Source: UBA791 sp963602355 | Lineage (GTDB): Bacteria > Cyanobacteriota > Vampirovibrionia > Gastranaerophilales > Gastranaerophilaceae | DNA length: 18,244 bases | NCBI GenBank assembly: GCA_963602355.1 | Contig: CAVCIU010000036.1 | Span: 1 to 18,244 of the forward strand | Direction: 5' to 3' | Shown here: positions 1-7,103 of the stretch, in pieces | Layout: every line of letters starts with the position of its first letter | How positions within the stretch are numbered: position 1 is the stretch's first letter | Translations under genes and position numbers: made by a program | Notes under the pieces: model-generated | What the model was told of the DNA's origin: nothing | Databases searched by the model: none | What the model saw: the letters and a program-made list of their open reading frames with translations, nothing else

Positions 1-105
1 ATGGTGTTAATAGGTCAAAAGAATTATGAATACTGAGTTCTAGGCTTTAAAATTCATGTTTACATTTCGTAACAATTGGGTAAAGTTGGGGTAAATAAAG
101 ACATT

Positions 106-135
106 AAAAGACCCTCGAAATACATCAAAGGTCTT
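106..135 (-). terminator. Weak hairpin terminator after the GIY-YIG gene
   Basis: AAGACC at 108-113 pairs with GGTCTT at 130-135 around a 16-base loop. On the minus strand the stem is followed by TTTTAA. It lies just past the stop of the GIY-YIG gene. The short stem and large loop make it a weak candidate. Upstream, bases 1-105 hold no gene I can support. Confidence 0.35.
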
Positions 136-144
136 GTTTTAGAG

Positions 145-396
145 TTATTTATTATTTATTAATTCTAGCTTTTTAATTCTAGGCAGTTTCTTAATCCTGC
201 ATTCTTCCTTCATGGCTTCTGATTTGGTATCAAATTCATGTGTATAAACAACTTTAACAGGTTTATGAGCACGTGTATACTTTGCAGCTAGCCCTTGCTT
301 GTGTTTTTCAAAACGTTTCTCAACGTCATCTGTATAGCCACAATACAAGGTATTATCCTCTGTTAACAAAATATATACGTAATATTTTTTGTCCAT
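145..396 (-). CDS. GIY-YIG domain mini-endonuclease (UPF0213/YhbQ-like)
   Basis: An 83-residue stand-alone GIY-YIG domain, the size usual for the UPF0213/YhbQ family. The GIY half is YVYIL (residues 6-10) and the YIG half is LYCGYT (17-22). The family arginine follows in the helix (EKRFEKH), then KYTRAHKPVKVVY and a C-terminal acidic/basic helix containing the candidate metal-binding glutamate (EAMKEE). YhbQ-type proteins are small nucleases thought to act on branched or damaged DNA; the cellular role is not well fixed and nothing here narrows it. The ATG lies 6 bases after the stop of the metallopeptidase-like gene at 403-1104, with only a weak AGG upstream, so it probably depends on translational coupling and co-transcription. 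Family assignment is confident; function is inferred from the family. Confidence 0.9.
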   Translation of the reverse strand: MDKKYYVYILLTEDNTLYCGYTDDVEKRFEKHKQGLAAKYTRAHKPVKVVYTHEFDTKSEAMKEECRIKKLPRIKKLELINNK

Positions 397-402
397 ACCA
401 AC

Positions 403-1104
403 CTACAGTTTTTCAAATCCTGGAGAAGTTTGTGGCAAATCTTGATAACCTCTATTTGAGTGCACACTCTTTTTAATATACTTATCAGAATATCTACCTT
501 TAATAAACAGTTTTTTAAGTGTTTCTTCTCTTGTTACAAGAGGGTGAGAAATCTTTGTTTCTTCAGGGTAAAGTTCAGTCATTTCACACCAAACAGCAGC
601 CTCCATAGTCCATGCGTAAGTTTCTTCTGCCAATGAATTATATTCATCTTGGTGTAAAGCCTCATGAGACAACAACGCAGCAATCGCAGCCGGTGGTGCA
701 TCATAATGACTTTCATTTATATAAATATATAATCTTGTACCTTTTTTCCAACCCAAAGCATCAAATGATGCGTATTTTTCGTCAATTTTAGACAAATCTT
801 TGAACATAATTTTAACTGGTTTTTGAGTTAAGTTATATCCAACAATTGCAGAGCGCGAGAAATCAGCAGTTGTATCCTTCATCATATCCAAAGCAACCGC
901 AATATTTTCATCTTTAGTAACTTTTCTATATTCTTTTTTAATAAGTTTCAAATACTCTTCGCTATTATAACGTTTAGGATAACCTTCTCTTGATGCGATT
1001 GTAGCATTTTCACTAACATCTCTTGCAAGTGAAGGTGTTTGAACAGAAACACCTGTCATAACTAACGTTGCCACAAAAATAGTTAAAGCTTTCTTAAATC
1101 TCAT
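403..1104 (-). CDS. Exported HExxH metallopeptidase-like protein
   Basis: A 233-residue protein that I do not recognise as a named family. An in-frame ATG exists at 1116, but the GGAG inside that extension sits about 8 bases upstream of the ATG at 1104, so I start at 1104 (MRFKKA). A signal peptide is clear: RFKK, a hydrophobic stretch at residues 6-21, and a likely cut after PSLA (residue 27). The central feature is LLSHEALH: H147, E148 and H151, followed by EE at 160-161. This gives an HExxH-x8-E pattern that fits a gluzincin-type zinc site. Predicted location is the periplasm or outside the cell. A promoter lies at 1135-1162, and the GIY-YIG gene follows 6 bases after the stop. Catalysis is inferred from the motif only; the substrate is unknown. 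Confidence 0.75.
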   Translation of the reverse strand: MRFKKALTIFVATLVMTGVSVQTPSLARDVSENATIASREGYPKRYNSEEYLKLIKKEYRKVTKDENIAVALDMMKDTTADFSRSAIVGYNLTQKPVKIMFKDLSKIDEKYASFDALGWKKGTRLYIYINESHYDAPPAAIAALLSHEALHQDEYNSLAEETYAWTMEAAVWCEMTELYPEETKISHPLVTREETLKKLFIKGRYSDKYIKKSVHSNRGYQDLPQTSPGFEKL

Positions 1105-1134
1105 TATCTTCTCCATAAAATTATGTATACTAAT

Positions 1135-1162
1135 ATTATAATTATATATTTTTTGCTTTCAA
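1135..1162 (-). promoter_or_regulatory. Sigma70-type promoter for the exported metallopeptidase-like gene
   Basis: On the minus strand, TTGAAA (1157-1162) is followed after 16 bases by a perfect TATAAT (1135-1140). Transcription would start near 1128, giving a leader of about 25 bases. The -35 lies on top of the -35 proposed for the plus-strand dnaE promoter. Confidence 0.55.
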
Positions 1163-1186
1163 GTTTTGAATTTAGCATGCTAAAAT
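1158..1186 (+). promoter_or_regulatory. Candidate upstream dnaE promoter (P1)
   Basis: TTCAAG (1158-1163), a 17-base spacer and TAAAAT (1181-1186). The -35 match is modest. The -10 overlaps a perfect 14-base palindrome, TTTAGCATGCTAAA (1171-1184), which could be an operator. Confidence 0.4.
1171..1184. repeat. Perfect 14-base palindrome in the dnaE promoter region
   Basis: TTTAGCATGCTAAA is its own reverse complement. It covers the spacer end and -10 of candidate P1. About one such palindrome is expected by chance in a window this size, so position rather than rarity is the argument for function. Confidence 0.4.
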
Positions 1187-1211
1187 AGATATGTAAGGAT
1201 AGCGAAATATA

Positions 1212-1242
1212 AATGACATTATTTGTCATTACTAGCTTATAA
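1212..1242 (+). promoter_or_regulatory. Inverted repeat AATGACA-N5-TGTCATT overlapping a second candidate dnaE promoter (P2)
   Basis: AATGACA (1212-1218) and TGTCATT (1224-1230) are perfect 7-base arms around TTATT, a layout typical of a dimeric repressor site. Within it ATGACA (1213-1218) could act as a -35 for TTATAA (1237-1242) with an 18-base spacer, giving a start near 1250 and a leader of about 22 bases. If only P1 is used, the repeat would instead lie in the mRNA leader. I do not recognise it as the site of a known regulator. Confidence 0.45.
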
Positions 1243-1271
1243 ATAGGGTTAAATCAAGAGGTAAGTCGCAA

Positions 1272-4200
1272 ATGACAATGCAATATGTTCCATTGCATGT
1301 GCACACAGAGTATTCATTACTTGACGGCGCAATAAGAATTAAGGATTATGTTAAATTCGCCAAAGAAAATAACATGCCGGCAATTGCCATAACCGATCAC
1401 GGTGTTATGTATGGTGATATGGAACTTTATACAACTGCAAAAGAAGAAGGTATCAAACCTCTTTTAGGTTGCGAATTTTACGTGCATGATGGAGATATCA
1501 CAGTAAAGAATAATTTGCACAACCCTCTTTATCACTTAGTTTTAATCGCAAAAGATAAAACTGGTTATCAAAATATTATAAGACTTACATCTGTAGCATG
1601 GTGTAATGGTTTTTATTACAAACCACGTATTAACTGGGAACTTTTAAAAGAACATCACGAAGGTTTAATCTGTTTGTCAGCATGTTTAGGTGGTGAAGTT
1701 CTACAAAATCTTTTAAAACACGAACCTGAAAAAGCAAGAGAAGTCGCAAAACAATATAAAGATTTATTTGGTGAAGACTACTATATAGAATTACAAGATC
1801 ATGGTTTAGACGACCAAAAGAAGACTAACCCTGAATTAATAAAAATAGCAAGAGAACTTGATATCAAAATGGTTATCACAAACGACTCTCACTATTTGAA
1901 GAAGTCTGATGCTGATATGCACGATACTTTATTGTGTATGAATACTAATAGTGCAAAAGATGACCCAAATCGTTTCCACTTTGAGGGTAACGAATTCTAT
2001 GTAAAAACAGCAGAACAATTGAGAGAAAGTTTTAGCTGGTTAGATGATAAGACTTTTGAAGAATGTATTAACAATACAGTAGCAATTGCAGAAAAATGTC
2101 ATCTTACATTAGAATTGGGTAAGTCTCCACTTCCTGCATACGAAGTTCCAAAAGGTTATGATTCAGAAACGTATCTTAACTACCTTGTATTTGAAGGTAT
2201 GAAAAAGAGATATGGAGAAATCACACCAGAATTAAAACAACGTGCAGAGTATGAGTTAAGTGTAATTGACCAAATGGGTTTTGCTGCATACTTCTTAATC
2301 ACGTGGGACTTTATCCACTATGCAAAAACTCACGGAATTCCTGTAGGTCCTGGTCGTGGTTCAGCAGCCGGTTCTGTTGTTGCATATGCTCTTGAGATTA
2401 CAGACCTTGACCCAATTGAACATAAACTCTTGTTTGAAAGATTCTTGAACCCAGAACGTTTCACAATGCCAGATATTGATATCGACTTTTGTATCGAACG
2501 TCGTGGCGAAGTAATTGATTACGTTACAAAGAAATACGGCGAAGACAGAGTTTGTCAAATCATTACTTTTGGTACTTATGCAGCCAAAGCGGCCTTCAAA
2601 GGTGTTGCTCGTATTTTGAGAATACCATTTGCTGATAGTAACAGAATGGCATCATTAATCGACCCTTGTATTGAATACGCATTATCACAAGACGACAAAG
2701 CAAAAACCTTAGGTAAAGCCATTCAATTTGAAGGTTCTGAATTAAGACAACATTATGATGAAGATACTCAATTCGTAATTGATATTGAAACAGGTAAAAC
2801 TGTTGGTATGAAAAAATGGGTTGATTTAGCCGTTGCTATTGAAGGTATCAAAAACAACACTGGTACTCACGCAGCAGGTGTAATCATTGCGCCAAAACCT
2901 TTGGACCAAATCTTACCAGTTCAACCGTCTAAAGATGGTATTGTTCAAACAGGTTATCCGCCACACGATGTTACCGAAGTTTTAAGCTTATTAAAAATGG
3001 ACTTTTTGGGCTTACGAAACTTAACTACAATTTATAAAACAGTTGATTTGATTGAAAAACGTACAGGCAGACGTATCGCAATTAATGATATTCCGCTTGA
3101 TGATAAGGCTGTTTATAAACTATTAATGAAAGGGGATACAGACGGTATCTTCCAGCTTGAATCTGCGGGTATGAAAAACCTTGTAAAAAGATTAAGACCC
3201 GACGTATTTGAAGATATGGGTGCCTTAGTTGCCTTGTTCCGTCCAGGTCCACTAGATTCCGGCATGGTTGATGAATTCGTAGACAGAAAACACGGACGTG
3301 TTGCGGTTACTTATCCTCACCCATTACTTGAACCAGTACTAAAAGATACGTACGGTACAATCGTTTACCAAGAGCAAATTATGCAAGTGTTCCAAGTCCT
3401 TGCCGATTACTCATTAGGTCAAGCCGATATGGTTCGTCGTATGATGGGTAAGAAAAAAATTGAAGAAATGCAGAAGCAAAAAGGTAAATTTATCGAAAAC
3501 TCTGCAAGACACGGTATGAGCGCAAAAGATGCGACAGACTTATTTGAAAAAATTGAAAAATTCGCATCATACTGTTTCAACCGAAGCCACTCTGCAGCTT
3601 ATGCCTTTGTTGCTTATCAAACAGCATATTTAAAAGCTCATTATCCAGTTGAATATTTAGCTTGCCTAATCTCAAGTGTTTCAACTGATGCAGAAAAAAC
3701 TGCTCTTTATATTGAAGATGCACAAAAGAAAGGTATTCAAGTATTACCACCTGATATCAACAAATCCTTCGCAGAATTCTACCCAGACGGAGACAATATT
3801 CGTTTCGGTTTAGCATCTATCAAGCAAGTAGGTGAAGTCGTTGTTGATTTAATCATCAAAGAAAGAGAACTGAACGGAGACTTTAAATCAATCTACGATT
3901 ACTGCAAACGTATGGACTCAAAAGCAACAAACAAAAGAGTTTTAGAAGGTTTGATAAAAGCGGGTGCGTTCTCAAGTATTGAAAAAAGCCGTAAACAATT
4001 ATTAGACAACCTTGAATACATCGTTGCAACAGCTTCAAGAGAAGCTAAACAAAAAGAATCAGGACAAGTAAGTTTATTCGCAGGACTTGAAGATACAGAG
4101 GACTTTGCAGGTGCACAATTCCAGCTTTCAGGTACAGATGAAGAATATCCTCAAAGAGAAATTCAAAACTTTGAAAAAGAATTTCTAGGCTTCTACGTAA

Positions 4201-4805
4201 GTTCTCACCCATTATCAAGTATTAAAGACAAACTTCCGTACCTTGCAACTCACAAAATTGCAGAAATTAAAGGTATGGAAAAAGATAAAGTGGTTACAAT
4301 TTGCGGTCTTATTTCTGCAGCAAGACAAATTCCAACGAAAAAAGACCCGACTAAATTCTTAAAAATCTGTACTATTGAAGATTTAACAAGCAAAATGGAA
4401 ACTGTTTGTTTCCACAAAAAATTGTTAGAATTTAACGATTTCTTGCAACCAGAACAAAGAGTTATCATAACAGGTAAAGTAAATTATCGCGATGACGACG
4501 AAAACAGAGAAAACCCAAGTTTAGTCGTAGATAATGTTCGTCCAGTTGATAACTGCAACATTATGACAGTCGAACTTCTTCAAGATTTACCATACGAAGA
4601 ACTCGTTGCACTAAAAGACGTTATGGTTAAAAATACAGGTTTCGACCCAGTGGTTATAAAACTAAACGACGACATAATCGGCGAAACTAAAATCCTAACT
4701 TCTGCGCACTTCTGGGTAAATGCAACAAATGATTTGGCTAACAAATTGAAAAATATATTTCCGAACAAAGTCGGAGTTTCTATGAAATCTCTTGATGAAG
4801 ATTAA
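1272..4805 (+). CDS. dnaE: DNA polymerase III subunit alpha (DnaE)
   Basis: The 1177-residue catalytic subunit of the replicative polymerase holoenzyme, normal length for DnaE1. The order is PHP domain (about 1-280, HVHTEYS at 9-15), palm/polymerase core, fingers, helix-hairpin-helix, and OB-fold C-terminal region. Catalytic aspartates are D401 and D403 in PDIDIDF, with D577 in KMDFLGL. A likely beta-clamp-binding motif, QVSLF, is at 932-936. The PHP metal ligands look complete (H9, H11, D18, H43, E68, H88, C138, D205, H207), so proofreading by this domain is possible. The start has a good AGAGGT 9 bases upstream. The gene is monocistronic, bounded by a divergent promoter region and a strong terminator. 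The cyanobacterial split-intein site (Y767/C768) is uninterrupted. Confidence 0.98.
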   Translation: MTMQYVPLHVHTEYSLLDGAIRIKDYVKFAKENNMPAIAITDHGVMYGDMELYTTAKEEGIKPLLGCEFYVHDGDITVKNNLHNPLYHLVLIAKDKTGYQNIIRLTSVAWCNGFYYKPRINWELLKEHHEGLICLSACLGGEVLQNLLKHEPEKAREVAKQYKDLFGEDYYIELQDHGLDDQKKTNPELIKIARELDIKMVITNDSHYLKKSDADMHDTLLCMNTNSAKDDPNRFHFEGNEFYVKTAEQLRESFSWLDDKTFEECINNTVAIAEKCHLTLELGKSPLPAYEVPKGYDSETYLNYLVFEGMKKRYGEITPELKQRAEYELSVIDQMGFAAYFLITWDFIHYAKTHGIPVGPGRGSAAGSVVAYALEITDLDPIEHKLLFERFLNPERFTMPDIDIDFCIERRGEVIDYVTKKYGEDRVCQIITFGTYAAKAAFKGVARILRIPFADSNRMASLIDPCIEYALSQDDKAKTLGKAIQFEGSELRQHYDEDTQFVIDIETGKTVGMKKWVDLAVAIEGIKNNTGTHAAGVIIAPKPLDQILPVQPSKDGIVQTGYPPHDVTEVLSLLKMDFLGLRNLTTIYKTVDLIEKRTGRRIAINDIPLDDKAVYKLLMKGDTDGIFQLESAGMKNLVKRLRPDVFEDMGALVALFRPGPLDSGMVDEFVDRKHGRVAVTYPHPLLEPVLKDTYGTIVYQEQIMQVFQVLADYSLGQADMVRRMMGKKKIEEMQKQKGKFIENSARHGMSAKDATDLFEKIEKFASYCFNRSHSAAYAFVAYQTAYLKAHYPVEYLACLISSVSTDAEKTALYIEDAQKKGIQVLPPDINKSFAEFYPDGDNIRFGLASIKQVGEVVVDLIIKERELNGDFKSIYDYCKRMDSKATNKRVLEGLIKAGAFSSIEKSRKQLLDNLEYIVATASREAKQKESGQVSLFAGLEDTEDFAGAQFQLSGTDEEYPQREIQNFEKEFLGFYVSSHPLSSIKDKLPYLATHKIAEIKGMEKDKVVTICGLISAARQIPTKKDPTKFLKICTIEDLTSKMETVCFHKKLLEFNDFLQPEQRVIITGKVNYRDDDENRENPSLVVDNVRPVDNCNIMTVELLQDLPYEELVALKDVMVKNTGFDPVVIKLNDDIIGETKILTSAHFWVNATNDLANKLKNIFPNKVGVSMKSLDED

Positions 4806-4817
4806 AGATAAAAATAA

Positions 4818-4849
4818 AAGAAGGCGCCGACTAAAGTCGGCGCCTTCTT
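4818..4849. terminator. Strong bidirectional terminator between dnaE and lpxA
   Basis: AAGAAGGCGCCGACT (4818-4832) pairs perfectly over 15 bases with 4835-4849. On the minus strand the stem runs into a T-rich tail (TTTTATTTTTA); on the plus strand the tail is weaker. It starts 13 bases after the dnaE stop and 21 bases past the lpxA stop, so it likely serves both convergent genes. Confidence 0.92.
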
Positions 4850-4869
4850 AAATATAAATTTATTTTTGA

Positions 4870-5685
4870 TTATAATTCTTCTTCTAAACCTAGAGAAGCA
4901 TTACCAGTCTTATGAGATTTTAATAAAACACCACGTTTTGATGATTTAATAAATTCAATCATGTTTTCAATATATTTATTCATTGGAATTTCTGCTTGAA
5001 TTTTTTCAATAGCTTGAGTTGTGTTGTATTCAGGTGAAATCAATAACTTGAAAGCCTCATTCATAGCTGTTCTATCTTCTTGAGAAACACCTCTTCTTCT
5101 CATAGCAACAACATTCAATCCTGTTGGAACAGGTGGTCTACCTTCACCTTTTGAATATGGTAAGATATCTTGACGTGTTGCAGAGAAACCACTGATAATA
5201 GCCATATCACCAACTCTTACGTTTTGGTGGAATACAGTCATTCCGCCTAACCAAGCACCAAAACCAACGTGGCAATGTCCACCAAGTGTTGCAAGGTTTG
5301 CCATAATAACTTGATCACCTAATACACAGTTGTGAGCAACGTGAGTACCAACCATTAATAAACATTTTTCTCCAATTCTTGTTGTGAAATCGCCACAAGC
5401 TGCACCTCTGTGTACAGTTGCGTTTTCTTTAATAATTGTACCGTTACCGATAACAACCTTTGTAGGTTCGCCTTTGTATCCTAAATCTTGAGGTTCAGAA
5501 CCAATTGTTGCAAATGGGCTGATTGTACAATCTTCACCAATTTCTGCAAATTCTACAAACGCATTTGCAATAACTCTTGTTCTGCTACCAATTTTTACGT
5601 TTTCACCAATAACTACGTTTGGTCCGATAATTGCGTCTTCTGCAATCTCAGCAGTAGGGTGAATTATAGCTGTTTTATCTATCAT
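4870..5685 (-). CDS. lpxA: UDP-N-acetylglucosamine acyltransferase (LpxA)
   Basis: A 271-residue cytoplasmic acyltransferase catalysing the first step of lipid A synthesis: transfer of a 3-hydroxyacyl chain from ACP to the 3-OH of UDP-GlcNAc. Residues 1-175 show the left-handed beta-helix hexapeptide repeats (for example AIIGPN, VVIGEN, VKIGSR). The catalytic region is THVAHNC: H115 and H118 align with E. coli H122 and H125. H137 (GGHCHVG) and H153 (TVFHQ) match E. coli H144 and H160. The C-terminal part (GLNVVAMRRRG onward) is the helical domain. The length is slightly above E. coli's 262. The gene closes the envelope cluster but is separated from fabZ by 150 bases containing a terminator, with its own TATAAT. 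An AAGGA and a closer GGAA precede the ATG. lpxB is not in the window. Confidence 0.97.
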   Translation of the reverse strand: MIDKTAIIHPTAEIAEDAIIGPNVVIGENVKIGSRTRVIANAFVEFAEIGEDCTISPFATIGSEPQDLGYKGEPTKVVIGNGTIIKENATVHRGAACGDFTTRIGEKCLLMVGTHVAHNCVLGDQVIMANLATLGGHCHVGFGAWLGGMTVFHQNVRVGDMAIISGFSATRQDILPYSKGEGRPPVPTGLNVVAMRRRGVSQEDRTAMNEAFKLLISPEYNTTQAIEKIQAEIPMNKYIENMIEFIKSSKRGVLLKSHKTGNASLGLEEEL

Positions 5686-5726
5686 ATTTCCAAATTCCTT
5701 CCAAATTTTAATTCTCTTCTTATTTT

Positions 5727-5755
5727 ATTATATAGGAATATTTAAAAATATTAAA
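5727..5755 (-). promoter_or_regulatory. Candidate dedicated promoter for lpxA
   Basis: On the minus strand a perfect TATAAT lies at 5727-5732, 42 bases upstream of the lpxA ATG, in a very AT-rich tract. The -35 at 17 bases (TTTAAT, 5750-5755) is poor. The case rests on the -10 and on its position between a terminator and the gene. Confidence 0.45.
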
Positions 5756-5785
5756 AATATTTATATATCCTTAATATCTAAAAAA

Positions 5786-5818
5786 TGAGGGGCTGATTTT
5801 TAAAAAATCAGCCCCTCA
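5786..5818 (-). terminator. Rho-independent terminator after fabZ
   Basis: TGAGGGGCTGATTTTT (5786-5801) pairs perfectly over 16 bases with 5803-5818. On the minus strand the stem is followed by TTTTTTAG. It is 17 bases past the fabZ stop and upstream of lpxA, so it would cut most read-through from the cluster into lpxA. Confidence 0.88.
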
Positions 5819-5835
5819 AAAATACTTTTCTAAAA

Positions 5836-6276
5836 TTATTTCATGCAAACTGTCATATCAGCTTCAACAACAACTTTGCCATCAACGATACCTACAGCAT
5901 GACATTTACCGATAGGACCTTTCAATTTTGTAAGTTGAATTTCCATATCAAGTCTGTCTCCTGGACGAACAATGTTTTTAAATCTAACATTTTCAAGTGC
6001 AGCAAATAATGCCAATTTACCTTTGAATTGTTCTAAAGTACAAAGAATTGGAGCTGAACATTGAGCCATTGCTTCAACTTGTAAAACTCCTGGCATAATA
6101 GGATTGTTTGGAAAATGACCTTGGAAGAATTCTTCGTTCATTGTCAAATTTTTATATCCTTTAGCATATTTACCAGGAACACATTCTGTAATTCTGTCAA
6201 CTAATAAAAATGGATAACGATGTGGAATCATCTCCATAATTTCCATAATATCAAAGCTTAAAATTTCATCTGCCAT
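5836..6276 (-). CDS. fabZ: 3-hydroxyacyl-[ACP] dehydratase (FabZ)
   Basis: A 146-residue hot-dog-fold dehydratase that removes water from 3-hydroxyacyl-ACP in fatty-acid elongation. It competes with LpxA and LpxD for the same hydroxyacyl-ACP pool, which explains its place among lpx genes. PHRYPFLLVDR occupies 18-28. The catalytic pair is H54 in FQGHFPNNPIMPG and E68 in QVEAMAQ, at the same numbers as in E. coli FabZ. The length is normal and it is a single-domain enzyme, not an LpxC-FabZ fusion. AAGGAG sits 8 bases before the ATG, and the lpxC stop codon TAA is part of it (TAAGGAG), so translation of the two genes should be coupled. A strong terminator follows. Confidence 0.97.
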   Translation of the reverse strand: MADEILSFDIMEIMEMIPHRYPFLLVDRITECVPGKYAKGYKNLTMNEEFFQGHFPNNPIMPGVLQVEAMAQCSAPILCTLEQFKGKLALFAALENVRFKNIVRPGDRLDMEIQLTKLKGPIGKCHAVGIVDGKVVVEADMTVCMK

Positions 6277-6287
6277 TAGTTTTCTCC

Positions 6288-7103
6288 TTAAATTTCAACT
6301 AATTTGTCTTTCAATTCTCTTGCCACAATACCATGAACAGCATGTCCTGCTTCTTTCACAATAATTTGTGCTTTAAAGTTTAATGGATTAAAACCAGTAA
6401 GGTTAAAATCGCCAATCAAATCAAGAATTTTATGTTTTGCTGGTTCATAAGCAGAACGCAATTCTGTTGTATAACCTTCATCTTTTAAACCGACTGTATT
6501 ATCGTAAGTTACACCTCTTGCAAAACCTAAAAGTTGATATTTTTTCAAATCTTTTAAGTAACCAAATGTTCTTGCGCCGATAATTTCCTCTTCTTTCACT
6601 TTATGATTAAAACATACCCAACGGTTGTTTAAATCAGGGTGGTCATAGTTAACAGAGTAAGAAATGTATAATTCTTTATCCGGAACAACGATTAAAGAAG
6701 TTTTACCGTTTAGATAATACACAGGTTCTGATACTGTATAAAATTTTTGTTTTGATTTTTTTATACCTGCATTTTTGAACAACTTAACCCATTCAAGAGA
6801 ACTACCGTCAAGAATAGGAAGTTCGTAATTGCTAATGTTAACATCTATAGAATCAATGCCACAAAAAGCACAAGCCGCCATAAAGTGTTCAATAAGCATT
6901 ACTTTATCTTTGTTCTTGTTGCCAATAGTAACACAATGATCTGTTGAAACTAAATTATCCACATGGGCAATTACAGGTTCTTTAGAATTTTTCACGAAAA
7001 ATCTAATTTGACCTAAATCGTTTGGATTTATTTCAACAGATGTGTCTTGATTTTTCATCAAGCTGTTACCAGTAACATTGATTGTTTTAGAAATTGTACC
7101 CAT
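6288..7103 (-). CDS. lpxC: UDP-3-O-acyl-N-acetylglucosamine deacetylase (LpxC)
   Basis: A 271-residue zinc deacetylase of the committed lipid A step, shorter than E. coli LpxC (305). The active-site set is complete: E72-H73 in LIEHFMAA, H224 and D228 in KHKILDLIGD, D232, and H254 in EAGHAVHG. These match E. coli E78/H79, H238/D242, D246 and H265. LPILDGSS (95-102) is also typical. The N-terminus is divergent: the usual GxGLHxG segment reads GNSLMKNQ (12-19). The ATG overlaps the lpxD stop by one base (TAATG); with only a distant GAGG upstream, initiation probably relies on coupling to lpxD. It sits between lpxD and fabZ in the cluster. Identity is secure despite the N-terminal difference. Confidence 0.96.
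   Translation of the reverse strand: MGTISKTINVTGNSLMKNQDTSVEINPNDLGQIRFFVKNSKEPVIAHVDNLVSTDHCVTIGNKNKDKVMLIEHFMAACAFCGIDSIDVNISNYELPILDGSSLEWVKLFKNAGIKKSKQKFYTVSEPVYYLNGKTSLIVVPDKELYISYSVNYDHPDLNNRWVCFNHKVKEEEIIGARTFGYLKDLKKYQLLGFARGVTYDNTVGLKDEGYTTELRSAYEPAKHKILDLIGDFNLTGFNPLNFKAQIIVKEAGHAVHGIVARELKDKLVEI

Noticed and set aside
1..36. Short plus-strand frame MVLIGQKNYEY ending at TGA
   Set aside because: It could be the tail of a gene entering from the left, but 11 codons with no recognisable motif cannot support a call.
76..97. Imperfect direct repeat GGGTAAAGTTGGGGTAAA
   Set aside because: Two short copies only; no array, no flanking structure, and within chance for AT-rich intergenic DNA.
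1105..1116. Upstream ATG at 1116 for the exported metallopeptidase-like gene
   Set aside because: The four extra codons contain the GGAG that serves the ATG at 1104, and they precede the signal-peptide start.
2361..2558. Minus-strand frames inside dnaE, and similar antisense frames in other genes
   Set aside because: They are opposite strong conserved coding sequence, have no ribosome-binding sites and show no recognisable domains.
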